Below, piece after piece: positions 9,661 through 18,606 of a stretch of DNA of 64,000 nt; the stretch's first letter is position 1, and each line of letters opens with the position of its first letter. A model generated the notes under the pieces. That model was given only the letters and a program-made list of their open reading frames with translations, ran no database searches and was not told the DNA's origin. Source of the DNA: Bacteroidia bacterium (lineage in GTDB: Bacteria; Bacteroidota; Bacteroidia; J057). The position numbers and the translations under genes were made by a program. The stretch lies in the NCBI GenBank assembly GCA_019695295.1, contig JAIBAH010000004.1, positions 1-64,000 on the forward strand, read 5' to 3'.

Positions 9661-10224
9661 ATGAAAGCATTTGATTTTTCAGAAGAGGCAATCGTTGAAG
9701 GATGTTTGCAGGAAGACAGAAAGTTTCAGAAACTACTGTATGAGCGTTATTACGGCGCAATGATGACGGTATGTTTACGGTATTCCGGAAGCAGGGAAGA
9801 AGCAAGAGATATTTTGCATGAAGGCTTCATCAAAGTATTTACCAATCTTTCCAAATTCGAAAGGGGTACTAATCTGGGTGCATGGATCAGGCGGATTATC
9901 GTCAATACTTCTATTGATTTTTACAGAAGGTCAGCCAAGCAGCCGGATTTCTCTGAAGTCACTCCCAATCTTACGGAATCTGACAGCTTTGATATTATTT
10001 CCAATATCAGTGCTGAAGAAATCCTGAAACTGGTTCAGTCTCTCTCTCCGGCTTACAGAACTGTTTTTAATATGTATGTACTCGAAGGGTATCCGCATAA
10101 AGAAATAGGAGTAATGCTGGGAATCAGCGAAGGAACTTCCAAATCCAATCTGTCAAAAGCAAGGGTTAAACTCCAGAAAATGGTTTTAAATCTGAGAAAT
10201 GACAGTAAAAAAACGATAACTTAA
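9661..10224 (+). CDS. RNA polymerase ECF-type sigma factor
   Basis: This 187-aa protein has the length and layout of extracytoplasmic-function sigma factors. Region 2 is seen in FQKLLYERYYGAMMTVCLRY and EEARDILHEGFIKVFTNLSKF, with the typical RRIIVNTSIDFYRR at the end of region 2.4. Region 4, with its helix-turn-helix, is in LPHKEIG-type form: LEGYPHKEIGVMLGISEGTS followed by SNLSKARVKL. It directs polymerase to a set of promoters under a signal normally relayed by an anti-sigma factor. The next gene, 83 bases downstream, has an N-terminal part that looks like such a partner joined to a beta-barrel. The 199 bases upstream, after batA, hold no gene; I could not define a promoter with confidence. 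Confidence 0.93.
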   Translation: MKAFDFSEEAIVEGCLQEDRKFQKLLYERYYGAMMTVCLRYSGSREEARDILHEGFIKVFTNLSKFERGTNLGAWIRRIIVNTSIDFYRRSAKQPDFSEVTPNLTESDSFDIISNISAEEILKLVQSLSPAYRTVFNMYVLEGYPHKEIGVMLGISEGTSKSNLSKARVKLQKMVLNLRNDSKKTIT

Positions 10225-10293
10225 TATTTTTTCTGCACGGTATTTGTTAAGTCAGAATCTAATCAAAATTTTTAAATAAAAATATAAACGAAC

Positions 10294-10300
10294 GGGAGGA
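10294..10300 (+). promoter_or_regulatory. Shine-Dalgarno site GGGAGGA of the sigma-partner gene
   Basis: A purine-rich GGGAGGA ends seven bases before the ATG at 10308 and decides that start. Good Shine-Dalgarno sites are uncommon in Bacteroidota, so its presence suggests strong translation of this gene within the sigma operon. Confidence 0.55.
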
Positions 10301-10307
10301 TAAGTGA

Positions 10308-12149
10308 ATGGATTTTTTTTACGAAAAGGATATTAAAGATAAATTGAACGGGTGGGAAGAACCCTTCAATGAGAAAGACTGGCATGAAATGGAAAAAATG
10401 CTGGATAATATCCCTTTTGACACCCAAATTGCTGATAAATTATTAAATTTTGAAACCCCTTACGTCCATTATGAATGGCAGATTTTTGATATTGCGCTGA
10501 AAAATCATTCTTTTGATAGTCATATTCAGAAGTCACTGGAGCAGCCTGAAATGGAATTACCAGTTTCAGATTGGGAAGAGTTTGTCGCCAGTGAGAAAAT
10601 CCTGAAAGAAGACATGATTTTCCGGGAAAAATTATCGGCAGAAAACAACCTGACCGGAATTCCCGATTTTGAAGCTTTTGAATCCGACTGGAACCGGATA
10701 GAATCCGACAATATGATTAGGGAGCAATTCCGGGAAATAGAAGAAAATACTGAGCCGGAAGGATGGTCCGAAATGGAAAACAGCCTGAATTCCCATCGGT
10801 TTGATGAGGCAATCTCTCAGAAATTACAACATCATGAAACGCCTCCCGCTGCCGGAGACTGGATGATTTTCAATAAAAAACTGAACGCAGCGGCTCCTGA
10901 AAAAACGACTGGACCTGTAAAAGTACTGACGGCGACCTTACTTCTGCTTTTGCTGATGTTTGGCGGATATAGTGGCATTCAGTACTGGAGTGGTAATCAG
11001 GAGAAAAAACAATCCGAAACTGATAATAAAAATACCGCTTCAGATAATGACGTTCCCTCTCCTGTAAATCCACCGGCAAAGTCCTCCAATGAGGCAGAGG
11101 CAACTCAGAAACCTGCTGAAAATCAGTTTCAGCCAAAGGTATCTGTTGTTCCGCCTGTCCGGAAAGAAACAAATGAAGCGGAGAATAAATCCAGCACTCG
11201 GCCTCTGCTTTCACAGTTTAAAAACAAGAAAAACAACAGGACTTCCGGGTCAAAATCCACTATTCCTCCGGTAATTCTTGCTACAATAAATCCAGAAACC
11301 GCAGTTTCCCGTAAGATACCGCCTGCCGTTATTGAAAAGGCGTCTGCCAGTACTTCTGATATCGCTCTGAAACCGGATGTACTAACGCCCGTTACTTTCA
11401 ATAATCCTCCCCGGGAAATCCCCAAAGAAGGCCCAAAAACACAACGGGAGTTACTTACGATTGCCACAGGAAAGACGGCTTTGAAACCTGGGTATAATTT
11501 TAATATAGAATCTCCTCAAATGGATTTCAATAACCGGAAATTCAACCCGGAACTTCGCTTTAGTGTATATGGTGGCGGAATTGCAACAGTAGTGGAATTA
11601 AAAGACACTGCGGGCATAGGGTTCAATACGGGTATCCGGGGAATCCTGAGCATCAACAAAAAATGGAGTGTAGTCGGAGACTTACTTTATTCGGAGCGGA
11701 GTTTCGACCATTTATATTATAAATATTCCGCATTCCATAATACGGACCGGCTCAATTTCCTCAGAGGGAACATTACTTCTGTGGATTTCCCCTTTATGCT
11801 GAGGAGAAATTTTGAAGCTGGCAATAAGGTTATTTTCTATGCTCAGGCGGGTGTAGTACCTTCTTTCACCCTTCATGAAAATTATGAACACTATGACCCT
11901 GATAAAATCAACAACCTGAATATGAATGACAATGATATCGGCAGAATGATTCCGACGGAGCAACAAATCAATTTTCAGCCTTACGTAGGAAATGTAATTG
12001 CCGGAATTGGTTTAAATGTTCAGTATAAAAAATTTGATTTCAGTGTTGAGCCTAAGTTTCAGTGGTGCATTCAGGCGGTAAGTATGGAGCAAAAACGTAC
12101 TTATACCGCCGGAGTCGGTGTTGCTGTAGGATATAAATTATTTGATTAA
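10308..12149 (+). CDS. Putative trans-envelope sigma regulator: anti-sigma-like N-terminus, one membrane helix, outer-membrane beta-barrel
   Basis: This 613-aa protein follows the ECF sigma gene by 83 bases. Residues 1-200 are acidic and have no signal peptide. They carry repeated short units with the pattern W..(M/F)...L....FD..I..KL....P....W..F (clear copies near 25-65, 66-95 and 153-191). One membrane helix spans about 204-224 (VKVLTATLLLLLLMFGGYSG). A Pro/Lys/Ser/Thr-rich linker runs from about 228 to 400, and the last 200 residues look like an outer-membrane beta-barrel with alternating hydrophobic strands (for example FSVYGGGIATVVEL, WSVVGDLLYSERSF) ending GVAVGYKLFD. In Bacteroidota, W..(I/M)...L repeats before a single helix are typical of sigma partners. 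The inferred topology is cytoplasm, inner membrane, periplasm and outer membrane in one chain. The barrel assignment is from pattern only. Confidence 0.75.
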   Translation: MDFFYEKDIKDKLNGWEEPFNEKDWHEMEKMLDNIPFDTQIADKLLNFETPYVHYEWQIFDIALKNHSFDSHIQKSLEQPEMELPVSDWEEFVASEKILKEDMIFREKLSAENNLTGIPDFEAFESDWNRIESDNMIREQFREIEENTEPEGWSEMENSLNSHRFDEAISQKLQHHETPPAAGDWMIFNKKLNAAAPEKTTGPVKVLTATLLLLLLMFGGYSGIQYWSGNQEKKQSETDNKNTASDNDVPSPVNPPAKSSNEAEATQKPAENQFQPKVSVVPPVRKETNEAENKSSTRPLLSQFKNKKNNRTSGSKSTIPPVILATINPETAVSRKIPPAVIEKASASTSDIALKPDVLTPVTFNNPPREIPKEGPKTQRELLTIATGKTALKPGYNFNIESPQMDFNNRKFNPELRFSVYGGGIATVVELKDTAGIGFNTGIRGILSINKKWSVVGDLLYSERSFDHLYYKYSAFHNTDRLNFLRGNITSVDFPFMLRRNFEAGNKVIFYAQAGVVPSFTLHENYEHYDPDKINNLNMNDNDIGRMIPTEQQINFQPYVGNVIAGIGLNVQYKKFDFSVEPKFQWCIQAVSMEQKRTYTAGVGVAVGYKLFD

Positions 12150-12186
12150 CTCCTGAAGATTCTGTAAAAGGAGAAAGAATGAAATT

Positions 12187-12681
12187 TTATTGATTTTCCA
12201 GCTCTTCAAAAAACCCTGTTTTCAGGTTTTTCCTCACATTATTCCATACAAAATACCGTCCGTTCATGGCAATATACACACCTTTGGGGAGGGTTTGAAC
12301 AAATGCAAGTGCGGAACCCAGATTAAAAAAACCATCAGAACTACCAAACTTATAGGGAATCATTGCTCCTGTAAGCACAATCGTTTTGTCCTGAATGACT
12401 TTCGCTATTGCAGAGGCAGTTTTGACCATTGTATCTGTACCGTGGGTGATAATAATTTTATCGGAATCCGCATGCAAACAATTATGGATAACAACTTCCC
12501 TGTCGGTATCTGTCATATTAAGACTATCTACCATCATCAGGGTACGTACATCAATATTGATACTGCACCTTCCCTGTACAAACATTTCCTGAAGATGAGA
12601 CTCCTTGAAAAATAGTTGTCCCGAAAGAATATCGTACTCCTTGTCGAATGTGCCTCCTGTTGCAAATACCCTGATATTCAT
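12187..12681 (-). CDS. Single-domain asparaginase-family protein
   Basis: This 164-aa protein matches only the N-terminal domain of bacterial L-asparaginases, which are about 330 aa. The first catalytic threonine is in the motif FATGGTFDKEY (residues 6-16). The second motif is THGTDTMVKTA, with the Thr-Asp-Lys set, followed by KTIVLTGAMIPYKFGSSDGFFNL. The C-terminal domain that completes the dimer interface is absent and the frame ends cleanly in a stop. Short asparaginase-like proteins of this kind are found in several bacterial groups; substrate and activity are not certain. A TAnnTTTG element lies 40 bases upstream. It converges with the sigma partner gene, with 37 bases between their stops. 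Confidence 0.85.
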   Translation of the reverse strand: MNIRVFATGGTFDKEYDILSGQLFFKESHLQEMFVQGRCSINIDVRTLMMVDSLNMTDTDREVVIHNCLHADSDKIIITHGTDTMVKTASAIAKVIQDKTIVLTGAMIPYKFGSSDGFFNLGSALAFVQTLPKGVYIAMNGRYFVWNNVRKNLKTGFFEELENQ

Positions 12682-12720
12682 AATTTTATTCTGATTAAAA
12701 ATTCGTATTTATTGAGGCCG

Positions 12721-12728
12721 CAAATTTA
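12721..12728 (-). promoter_or_regulatory. -7 element of Bacteroidota promoter for the asparaginase gene
   Basis: On the minus strand these bases read TAAATTTG, a match to TAnnTTTG, 39 bases before the ATG at 12681. I see no clear TTTG at the expected -33 position, so only the -7 box is supported. Confidence 0.35.
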
Positions 12729-12751
12729 GGATATTTTTTATCTTAATCCAT

Positions 12752-15688
12752 TTATTTTACCCAATTCCATAAAATTTCTACCGGATGCAGGGCTTTTTTC
12801 TGAGTCCCATCCTGAATCTGATGTCTGCAACTGAAACCATGAGCAGAAATTACGGTATTTGGGGCTGCTTTCCTTACCTCAGGAAATACCACGAGCTCCC
12901 CTATTTTCATACTCACGTTGTAATGCTCTTTCTCATACCCAAATGAGCCAGCCATTCCACAGCAACCGGAAGCAATCGTCTGAACCTCTGCATTCCTGAG
13001 CAGGGAAAATATCTTTGCAGTAAATTTCTGGTCTGAAAGGGCTTTTGCATGACAATGATTATGAACCAGTATCTGAATTTTATCTGATTTAAAACTCTCC
13101 GGTATGATATTTTCGGATTCTATTTCTTTTGCCAGAAATTCCTCAAACGTAAAAATATGATTTTTCATTGTCCGGGCTTTTTCCCTGTACTCTTTTTTTA
13201 CAAGACGGGGAAACTCATCCCTGAAAGTAAGAATTGCCGAAGGCTCCAGTCCTATTAAAGGGCTTCTTTCAGAAATAAGGTCATGGAGAAACTCAAAGTT
13301 TTTATCCGAACATTCAGCAGCTTCCTTAAGCAAACCCTTGGAAATAAAGGCCCTTCCGCTTTCGGTATGCTCCGGAATGATGACTTTGTATCCCAGCCTT
13401 GTCAGGAGTCGTATTGCCTTAATCCCTACTTCCGCATCATTAAAATTGATAAATTCATCCGCAAAAAGGTAGATTGTTTTAATCGGTCTGATTAACTCTC
13501 TGGCCAGCCACTGATAGTTTTCATCATACCATTTTTTCAGGGTCACAGAAGAAAGTAAAGGCAGCTTCCGCTTCTGTGCCACTTTGAGTACTTTTTTAAT
13601 TACAAATGAAGTGACAGGGTTTTTCAGCATAAAATTGGATATCCCCCGGAATTTCATCGCAGTTTCGTTAATCGCCGCTATTCCTGCAAAGGTTTTTACC
13701 GCAAAAGGGATTCCCTGAGACTGATAATACTGAAACAAAAACTCGGCTTTCAGTGTGGCCATATCCACATTGGAAGGGCACTCGGATTTGCAGCCCTTAC
13801 AGGAAACACACAAATCCATCACGTCGTATATCTCCTTATGATTCAACCGGTTGGGAGATTCCGAATAATTAAGAAACTCTGAAAGTACTTTTGCCCTTGC
13901 CCGGGTTGTGTCTTTTTCTTCGAGTGTTGCCATATAAGAGGGGCACATCGTCCCGCCTGCAGCAGCCTGTTTCCGGCAATCTCCGGAGCCACTGCAACGG
14001 GAAGCGGCTTTATAGAAACCGGATTCCCCCGAAAAATCCATGATGGTAGGCACATCTATTTCCGGAAGTCCTACGGCCCTGAGATTTTTTTCAATAGGAG
14101 GAGCGTCTATGATTTTGCCGGGATTAAAGATATTATCCGGATCCCAGGTATATTTTATTCTTTTCAGTAATTCATAGTTTTTTTCTCCCAGCATAAAAGG
14201 AATAAATTCAGACCTTACTCTTCCGTCTCCATGCTCTCCGCTGAGCGAGCCGTTATATTTCTTCACAATCATCGCCGATTCTGTGGCAATCTGACGAAAT
14301 TCAAAAAGTCCCTCCTCTGTTTTAAGATTCACCAACGGACGAATATGAAGTTCTCCCGCACCCGCATGCGCATAGTACACAGGATACTGATCATAAATTC
14401 TGACCATGAGATTATCGAATTCTTTTATATAATCGGCCAGTTCTTCCACCCTTACGGCGGTATCCTCTATGAACTCAACCGGCTTCATTTCTCCGGGCAT
14501 ATTGGCAAGTACCCCTAATCCGGATTTCCGCAACTCCATCGCTTTGTGATTTTCCGGAGGATACAAGGCAGGAAAATGATATCCGAATCCGTTTTGCTTC
14601 ATCTCTTCCACCATAGAGCGGGCGGTATTTTCCAGTTCGGCTTCTGATTCGCCACAAAATTCTATCATTAATATAGCTGCCGGGTCTCCCTCTATAAAAA
14701 AGCGGTTTTTGCTTTGCTCAATATTCCATTTGGTACAATCCAGCACGGCTTTATCCATCAGCTCAACGGCACGGGGCTTATATTTCAGCGTAGTGGTTAC
14801 AGCACGCAGGGCCTCGTCTATACTATTAAAATGCACCGCAATCATCAGCTCCTTTACCGGTGGAACGGGCAATAAATTCAGGGTTATTTCCGTCATCAGC
14901 ATCAGCGTTCCTTCGGAGCCGGCAATCAGTTTGGAAAAATTAAAAAGCTCTCCCGACCCGGTGAAAGGCATCATTTGAAGCAGCGAGTCAACGGCGTAGC
15001 CTGTACATCTTCTTTTGATATCCGGATGCGGAAAATGTTCCCTGATTTCTTTTTGGTTTTCTTCATCGGATAATTCCTGAAAAATTTGTTGATATATCCG
15101 GTTTTCGAGGGTTTTGCCCTGACTTTTCTGATGAAATTCCTGAAGAGAAAGCGGAGAAAATGTCACAAGACTTCCATCTCCCAGCAAACCTTTTACCGAA
15201 AGCACATGGTCTCTGGTAACGCCGTAAGCGATAGAGTAACTTCCCGAAGAATTATTTCCCACCATTCCGCCAATCATTGCCCGGTTGGAGGTAGAGGTAT
15301 TGGGGCCAAAAAACAACCCGTAGGGTTTCAGATAGCGGTTGAGTTCATCCCTTACTACTCCGGGTTCAACCGTTACAGTTTTATTCTTCTGATCCAGGGA
15401 AAGAATTCTGTTCATGTACCGGGATACATCCACCACAATTCCATTTCCTACACATTGTCCTGCAAGGGAAGTTCCGGCAGTACGGGGAATAAGTCCGGTT
15501 TTGTGCTTCCGGGCATACTGAATCAACTGCAGCAGGTCTTCTCCGTTTTTGGGATACGCAACGGCAAGGGGCAACTCCCTGTAAAGAGAAGCATCCTGAG
15601 TGTACATACTTCTCATCATTTTATCGGTAAACAATTCCCCGCTGAGAGACGCTTTCAGGATTCTGAGGCTGGATTCTTCCTGTGTCAT
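12752..15688 (-). CDS. FAD-linked oxidase fused to Fe-S (CCG) domain, D-lactate/glycolate dehydrogenase-like
   Basis: This 978-aa protein joins the two parts of the YdiJ/GlcD-GlcF type. Residues about 35-480 are an FAD-binding PCMH domain (PRTAGTSLAGQCVG, GGMVGNNSSGSYSIAYG) with a C-terminal FAD oxidase cap (SGEHGDGRVR). A ferredoxin-like segment near 630-650 reads CVSCKGCKSECPSNVD, with an earlier cysteine-containing GSGDCRKQ stretch. The last third is a cysteine-rich CCG domain with HNHCHAKAL and SGCCGMAGSFGYEKEH. It probably oxidises a 2-hydroxy acid such as D-lactate and passes electrons to the quinone pool at the inner face of the membrane. It stands alone, with 63 bases to the asparaginase frame downstream. 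Confidence 0.9.
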   Translation of the reverse strand: MTQEESSLRILKASLSGELFTDKMMRSMYTQDASLYRELPLAVAYPKNGEDLLQLIQYARKHKTGLIPRTAGTSLAGQCVGNGIVVDVSRYMNRILSLDQKNKTVTVEPGVVRDELNRYLKPYGLFFGPNTSTSNRAMIGGMVGNNSSGSYSIAYGVTRDHVLSVKGLLGDGSLVTFSPLSLQEFHQKSQGKTLENRIYQQIFQELSDEENQKEIREHFPHPDIKRRCTGYAVDSLLQMMPFTGSGELFNFSKLIAGSEGTLMLMTEITLNLLPVPPVKELMIAVHFNSIDEALRAVTTTLKYKPRAVELMDKAVLDCTKWNIEQSKNRFFIEGDPAAILMIEFCGESEAELENTARSMVEEMKQNGFGYHFPALYPPENHKAMELRKSGLGVLANMPGEMKPVEFIEDTAVRVEELADYIKEFDNLMVRIYDQYPVYYAHAGAGELHIRPLVNLKTEEGLFEFRQIATESAMIVKKYNGSLSGEHGDGRVRSEFIPFMLGEKNYELLKRIKYTWDPDNIFNPGKIIDAPPIEKNLRAVGLPEIDVPTIMDFSGESGFYKAASRCSGSGDCRKQAAAGGTMCPSYMATLEEKDTTRARAKVLSEFLNYSESPNRLNHKEIYDVMDLCVSCKGCKSECPSNVDMATLKAEFLFQYYQSQGIPFAVKTFAGIAAINETAMKFRGISNFMLKNPVTSFVIKKVLKVAQKRKLPLLSSVTLKKWYDENYQWLARELIRPIKTIYLFADEFINFNDAEVGIKAIRLLTRLGYKVIIPEHTESGRAFISKGLLKEAAECSDKNFEFLHDLISERSPLIGLEPSAILTFRDEFPRLVKKEYREKARTMKNHIFTFEEFLAKEIESENIIPESFKSDKIQILVHNHCHAKALSDQKFTAKIFSLLRNAEVQTIASGCCGMAGSFGYEKEHYNVSMKIGELVVFPEVRKAAPNTVISAHGFSCRHQIQDGTQKKALHPVEILWNWVK

Positions 15689-15723
15689 ACAATAAAAAAC
15701 AAATGATTGAACTGATTTGGGTG

Positions 15724-15731
15724 CAAAGATA
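15724..15731 (-). promoter_or_regulatory. -7 element upstream of the FAD/Fe-S oxidoreductase gene
   Basis: The minus strand reads TATCTTTG here, an exact match to TAnnTTTG, 35 bases before the ATG at 15688. A clear -33 box is not seen 19-20 bases upstream. The rest of the 235-base gap to 15923 is AT-rich and holds no gene. Confidence 0.45.
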
Positions 15732-15923
15732 AGGCTTTCTTTAGAATATAAGATAAGATTGTTTTGCTTTCTTGATTTCCGGAAAATGTCTTTTTTTGCG
15801 GAAATATTCCTTTATTTATACATTCTTAGCCACAAAAATACAGAGTGCAGATAATAATGATTAATATTGTAGATGTTTTAAAAAAGATTCTTAATAATTG
15901 ACGCTACAAATGAATGACAGCAA

Positions 15924-16643
15924 ATGAATAGTCTTTCTTTTATACGGGTTTACTTAAAGAAAAGAAAAATGATTTCCTTTTACCGGAATTTTATCCGTAA
16001 AGGAGATTTATGTTTTGATATTGGCGGAAACCAGGGCGAAAGAACGGATTGCTTTTTAAAGTCAGGAGGAAATGTCGTGACCGTTGAGCCTCAAAATAGT
16101 TGTGTTAATCTCTTAACTGAAAAATACCGTAATTCGGCAAGAGTAAATGTCATACAGGCTGTTTTAGGGCCTTCCGAATCGGAAGTATTACTCAGAATCT
16201 GTGACGAAAGCGACGAATGTTCCACGCTTTCTGAGGAGTTTATCCATACTTATACCGGAATTTCCGGGCTTCACTGGCGAAAAACAGAAAAGGTAAAAAT
16301 GCTTACGCTGGATAATCTGATTTTACAGTACGGGATGCCTGTTTTTTGTAAACTCGATGTAGAAGGATATGAGTCTGAGGTATTCAAAGGATTATCCCGC
16401 CCTTTGCCTGTAATATGCTTTGAGTTCAACTATCCGATTCTTCAGGATAGTATTCGGGCTTTGGAAATACTTTATACGCTTGATAACAGCTATGTTTGTA
16501 ATTTTTTTCATTATGAAGAAATGGAGCTTCGGATGAAAGAGTGGATGCCTGTCAGGAATTTTATTCAGCAAATAAGAACCCTGATTCCCGCTACCGTTTT
16601 GACGGGTGAAATCATAGTGAAAAGTAAGGGGTGGAAAACATAA
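15924..16643 (+). CDS. FkbM-family SAM-dependent methyltransferase
   Basis: This 239-aa protein has the FkbM layout. The SAM-binding motif I is CFDIGGNQGERTDCFL (about 30-45), followed by VVTVEPQNSCV. The conserved LDNLI near residue 130, KLDVEGYESEVFKGL near 150 and CFEFNYP are typical of the family. Such enzymes O-methylate sugars or other small groups, often in polysaccharide or glycolipid pathways; the substrate here is unknown. The last nine codons (from 16617) and the stop lie inside a broken copy of the NuoL-like gene tail, so the original C-terminus may have been replaced. The start at 15924 is the first ATG of the frame; the Met at codon 16 is an alternative. Confidence 0.85.
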   Translation: MNSLSFIRVYLKKRKMISFYRNFIRKGDLCFDIGGNQGERTDCFLKSGGNVVTVEPQNSCVNLLTEKYRNSARVNVIQAVLGPSESEVLLRICDESDECSTLSEEFIHTYTGISGLHWRKTEKVKMLTLDNLILQYGMPVFCKLDVEGYESEVFKGLSRPLPVICFEFNYPILQDSIRALEILYTLDNSYVCNFFHYEEMELRMKEWMPVRNFIQQIRTLIPATVLTGEIIVKSKGWKT

Positions 16644-16740
16644 AAAAAGTGCATCCATCATTATTGTTTTTCATCCTGTTTTTTCAAAGGAATCATTTCC
16701 GGATTGGAATAAATCCGGGACTTCACCATAGATTGGGATT
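16617..16740 (-). pseudogene. Broken copy of the 3' part of the NuoL-like gene
   Basis: This stretch matches 21524-21656, inside the C-terminal extension of the NuoL-like gene, on the same strand. Read on the minus strand it encodes YGEVPDLFQSGNDSFEKTG, against YGEVADLLQSGNASFENTE in the intact gene, then meets a stop, loses about 23 bases relative to the intact copy and continues out of frame with an MMDALFLCFPP-like segment against the intact NNDALFFMFSPP. It fills the whole gap between the FkbM gene and the LTA-synthase-like gene. It also supplies the last codons and stop of FkbM. It is a relic of a tail of a second gene copy or of a local duplication. Confidence 0.85.
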
Positions 16741-18606
16741 TTATCTGCTTATAAAGTCATCGTACAACCACTGACGGAGTGCGTACATTTCCTGTTTTAC
16801 TTGTGCTACCTTCAGTTTGCCTTTATTTTCCTGAACTTCAATGGTATCTTTCATCCATTCTGCGGTTGCAACCGTACCTTCAGAAGTAATGTATCCGCAG
16901 CCTCTTGAAAAAGGATAGAAGGCAAATGGTTTGGTATAGGGATTCATCATATTTTTTCCAAATATATACCTGTGTGAGGGTAAGTCCATCTGACGGAGTA
17001 AGGTAGGTACAATGTCTGTCTGAGAAAAGACTTTATCAATATTTTTACCCCGGAATTCCTCTTTGATGACATTTCCGAAAAAGACAAGCGGAATCTGATG
17101 AAACTCCTTTTGGTGAGGCCAATAAGGCTTATGTGTTGCGTGACTATGATCTGAAACAAGGACAAACAGGGTATTGTTGTACCACGGTTGTTTCCGGGCT
17201 TCCTGAAAAAAAAGTTTCAAGGCTTCATCAGCATAAATAATAGTATTGATATAAGGGTTTTGGCTACTTTCTGTTCTTTTCCGGTAAGGTTCAGGGATTC
17301 TGTAGGGTGAATGAGAACTAACCGTAAACCAGGCATAGAAAAAAGGGTGCTTTGCGTGATTTAATTCTCCGAGAAATATTTTTGCCATATCTTTGTCATG
17401 AATGCCAAGAGAGGTCAGTTTACCGCTGTTTCCCAACTCGTTTTCATCCACAATTTTCTGAAACTTTTTATCTTCCACATATAACCGGATGTTTCCATAA
17501 CTCAGATTGCTACCGTAATAAAAAGCGGTTTCGTATCCAATTTTTTCCAGTTCCTGATTAATCGCAGGCATTTTATGGGTTTTGAAGATGATATTTACAA
17601 TCTGATTTTCAGTACAGCTTGGATACCCGCTCAACACTGCCGGAATTCCCTGGTCAGACACATTGCTGTTGGCATAAAACTGAGAAAAATATATTCCGCT
17701 CCTGCAAAGAGAATCAGTAAAGGGAGCAAAATTATCTCCCCCGAAAGCCTTTATCATCTGAGCAGACCAGCTTTCCAGAATGATAAAAACAATATTGGGG
17801 CGGGAGGTAGTCATAAAATGAACAGTAGTGTCTTTGGGCACAGCATACAATGAGTTTACAGTCCTTTTCATTTCTTCCTTTTCCATCACGACAAATGGGT
17901 TTTCAGTCAGTTTTTTTTTGTAGTTCAATGCCTGAACCCCAAAACCCCAAAGCGGATTTACCGTTGCTTCGTTTAAACAGGGATTTTTACTGAAGAAGGT
18001 GTTTCTGCCGGACAATGGATTTCCTTTTACCCCTCCTTCCTTTCCTATCAAAAATATCAGCGAAACAATAAAAACAAAAGCAGCAAACCGTAATCTGTCC
18101 GGGTTAATATTTAAATTTACAGATTCCAGCAGAGGGAATACCCATTTTTTAAAAAGAAAGGAAACCAGTAATGTACATATTACAATTCCGGATATAAATA
18201 TCACAAATAAATAACCGCTTACTGTTCTGATAACTTCGGAAGGATGTGATAAATGCAGAAGGTACGGGATATTGATTTTCGTTTTCAGTTCATAATAAAT
18301 TCCGGTTTCAGTATAGGCCACCAAAGAATAAATAACGGTTTCAAACAGAAAAAAATAATATGCAGCCCGCTGAAAGTTACTGGAAGGATATAAAAAATGC
18401 AGGCTGATAAAAAAAGCAGGGATAATCATCAGCAAAAAAACCATTGCTATATCGGTAGGAAGTCCGTAAAAAATGGCTCGGGCTGCTTCAATCCAGGTGA
18501 TTCCAATCTGCTGAAATAACAGGAAAAACACTTTAAGCAAAAGAAATAATATCATCCATATTATGGCTGAATACAGCAGAGATTTCAGGTAAAGTTTTGT
18601 ATTCAT
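16741..18606 (-). CDS. LTA synthase/sulfatase-superfamily membrane phospho-transferase
   Basis: The chosen start (ATG at 18604-18606) gives 621 aa. An upstream in-frame Met at 18882 would overlap the divergent ATPase gene and adds no family sequence. Five membrane helices cover about 10-32, 50-72, 82-105, 128-152 and 173-190. The soluble sulfatase-fold domain starts near 268 with NIVFIILESWSAQ, whose Glu278 should bind metal. The nucleophile region is NVSDQGIPAVLSGYP, with Ser317 where LtaS proteins usually have Thr. VLVSDHSHATH gives further metal ligands. In Gram-negative bacteria such proteins transfer glycerol-phosphate or phosphoethanolamine to periplasmic glycans or lipids; the substrate is unknown. 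It converges with FkbM, separated only by the NuoL-like relic. Confidence 0.85.
   Translation of the reverse strand: MNTKLYLKSLLYSAIIWMILFLLLKVFFLLFQQIGITWIEAARAIFYGLPTDIAMVFLLMIIPAFFISLHFLYPSSNFQRAAYYFFLFETVIYSLVAYTETGIYYELKTKINIPYLLHLSHPSEVIRTVSGYLFVIFISGIVICTLLVSFLFKKWVFPLLESVNLNINPDRLRFAAFVFIVSLIFLIGKEGGVKGNPLSGRNTFFSKNPCLNEATVNPLWGFGVQALNYKKKLTENPFVVMEKEEMKRTVNSLYAVPKDTTVHFMTTSRPNIVFIILESWSAQMIKAFGGDNFAPFTDSLCRSGIYFSQFYANSNVSDQGIPAVLSGYPSCTENQIVNIIFKTHKMPAINQELEKIGYETAFYYGSNLSYGNIRLYVEDKKFQKIVDENELGNSGKLTSLGIHDKDMAKIFLGELNHAKHPFFYAWFTVSSHSPYRIPEPYRKRTESSQNPYINTIIYADEALKLFFQEARKQPWYNNTLFVLVSDHSHATHKPYWPHQKEFHQIPLVFFGNVIKEEFRGKNIDKVFSQTDIVPTLLRQMDLPSHRYIFGKNMMNPYTKPFAFYPFSRGCGYITSEGTVATAEWMKDTIEVQENKGKLKVAQVKQEMYALRQWLYDDFISR

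Noticed and set aside
16392-16661. An 89-codon minus-strand frame over the FkbM end
   Set aside because: It is antisense to FkbM and starts in the NuoL-like relic; explained by that relic.
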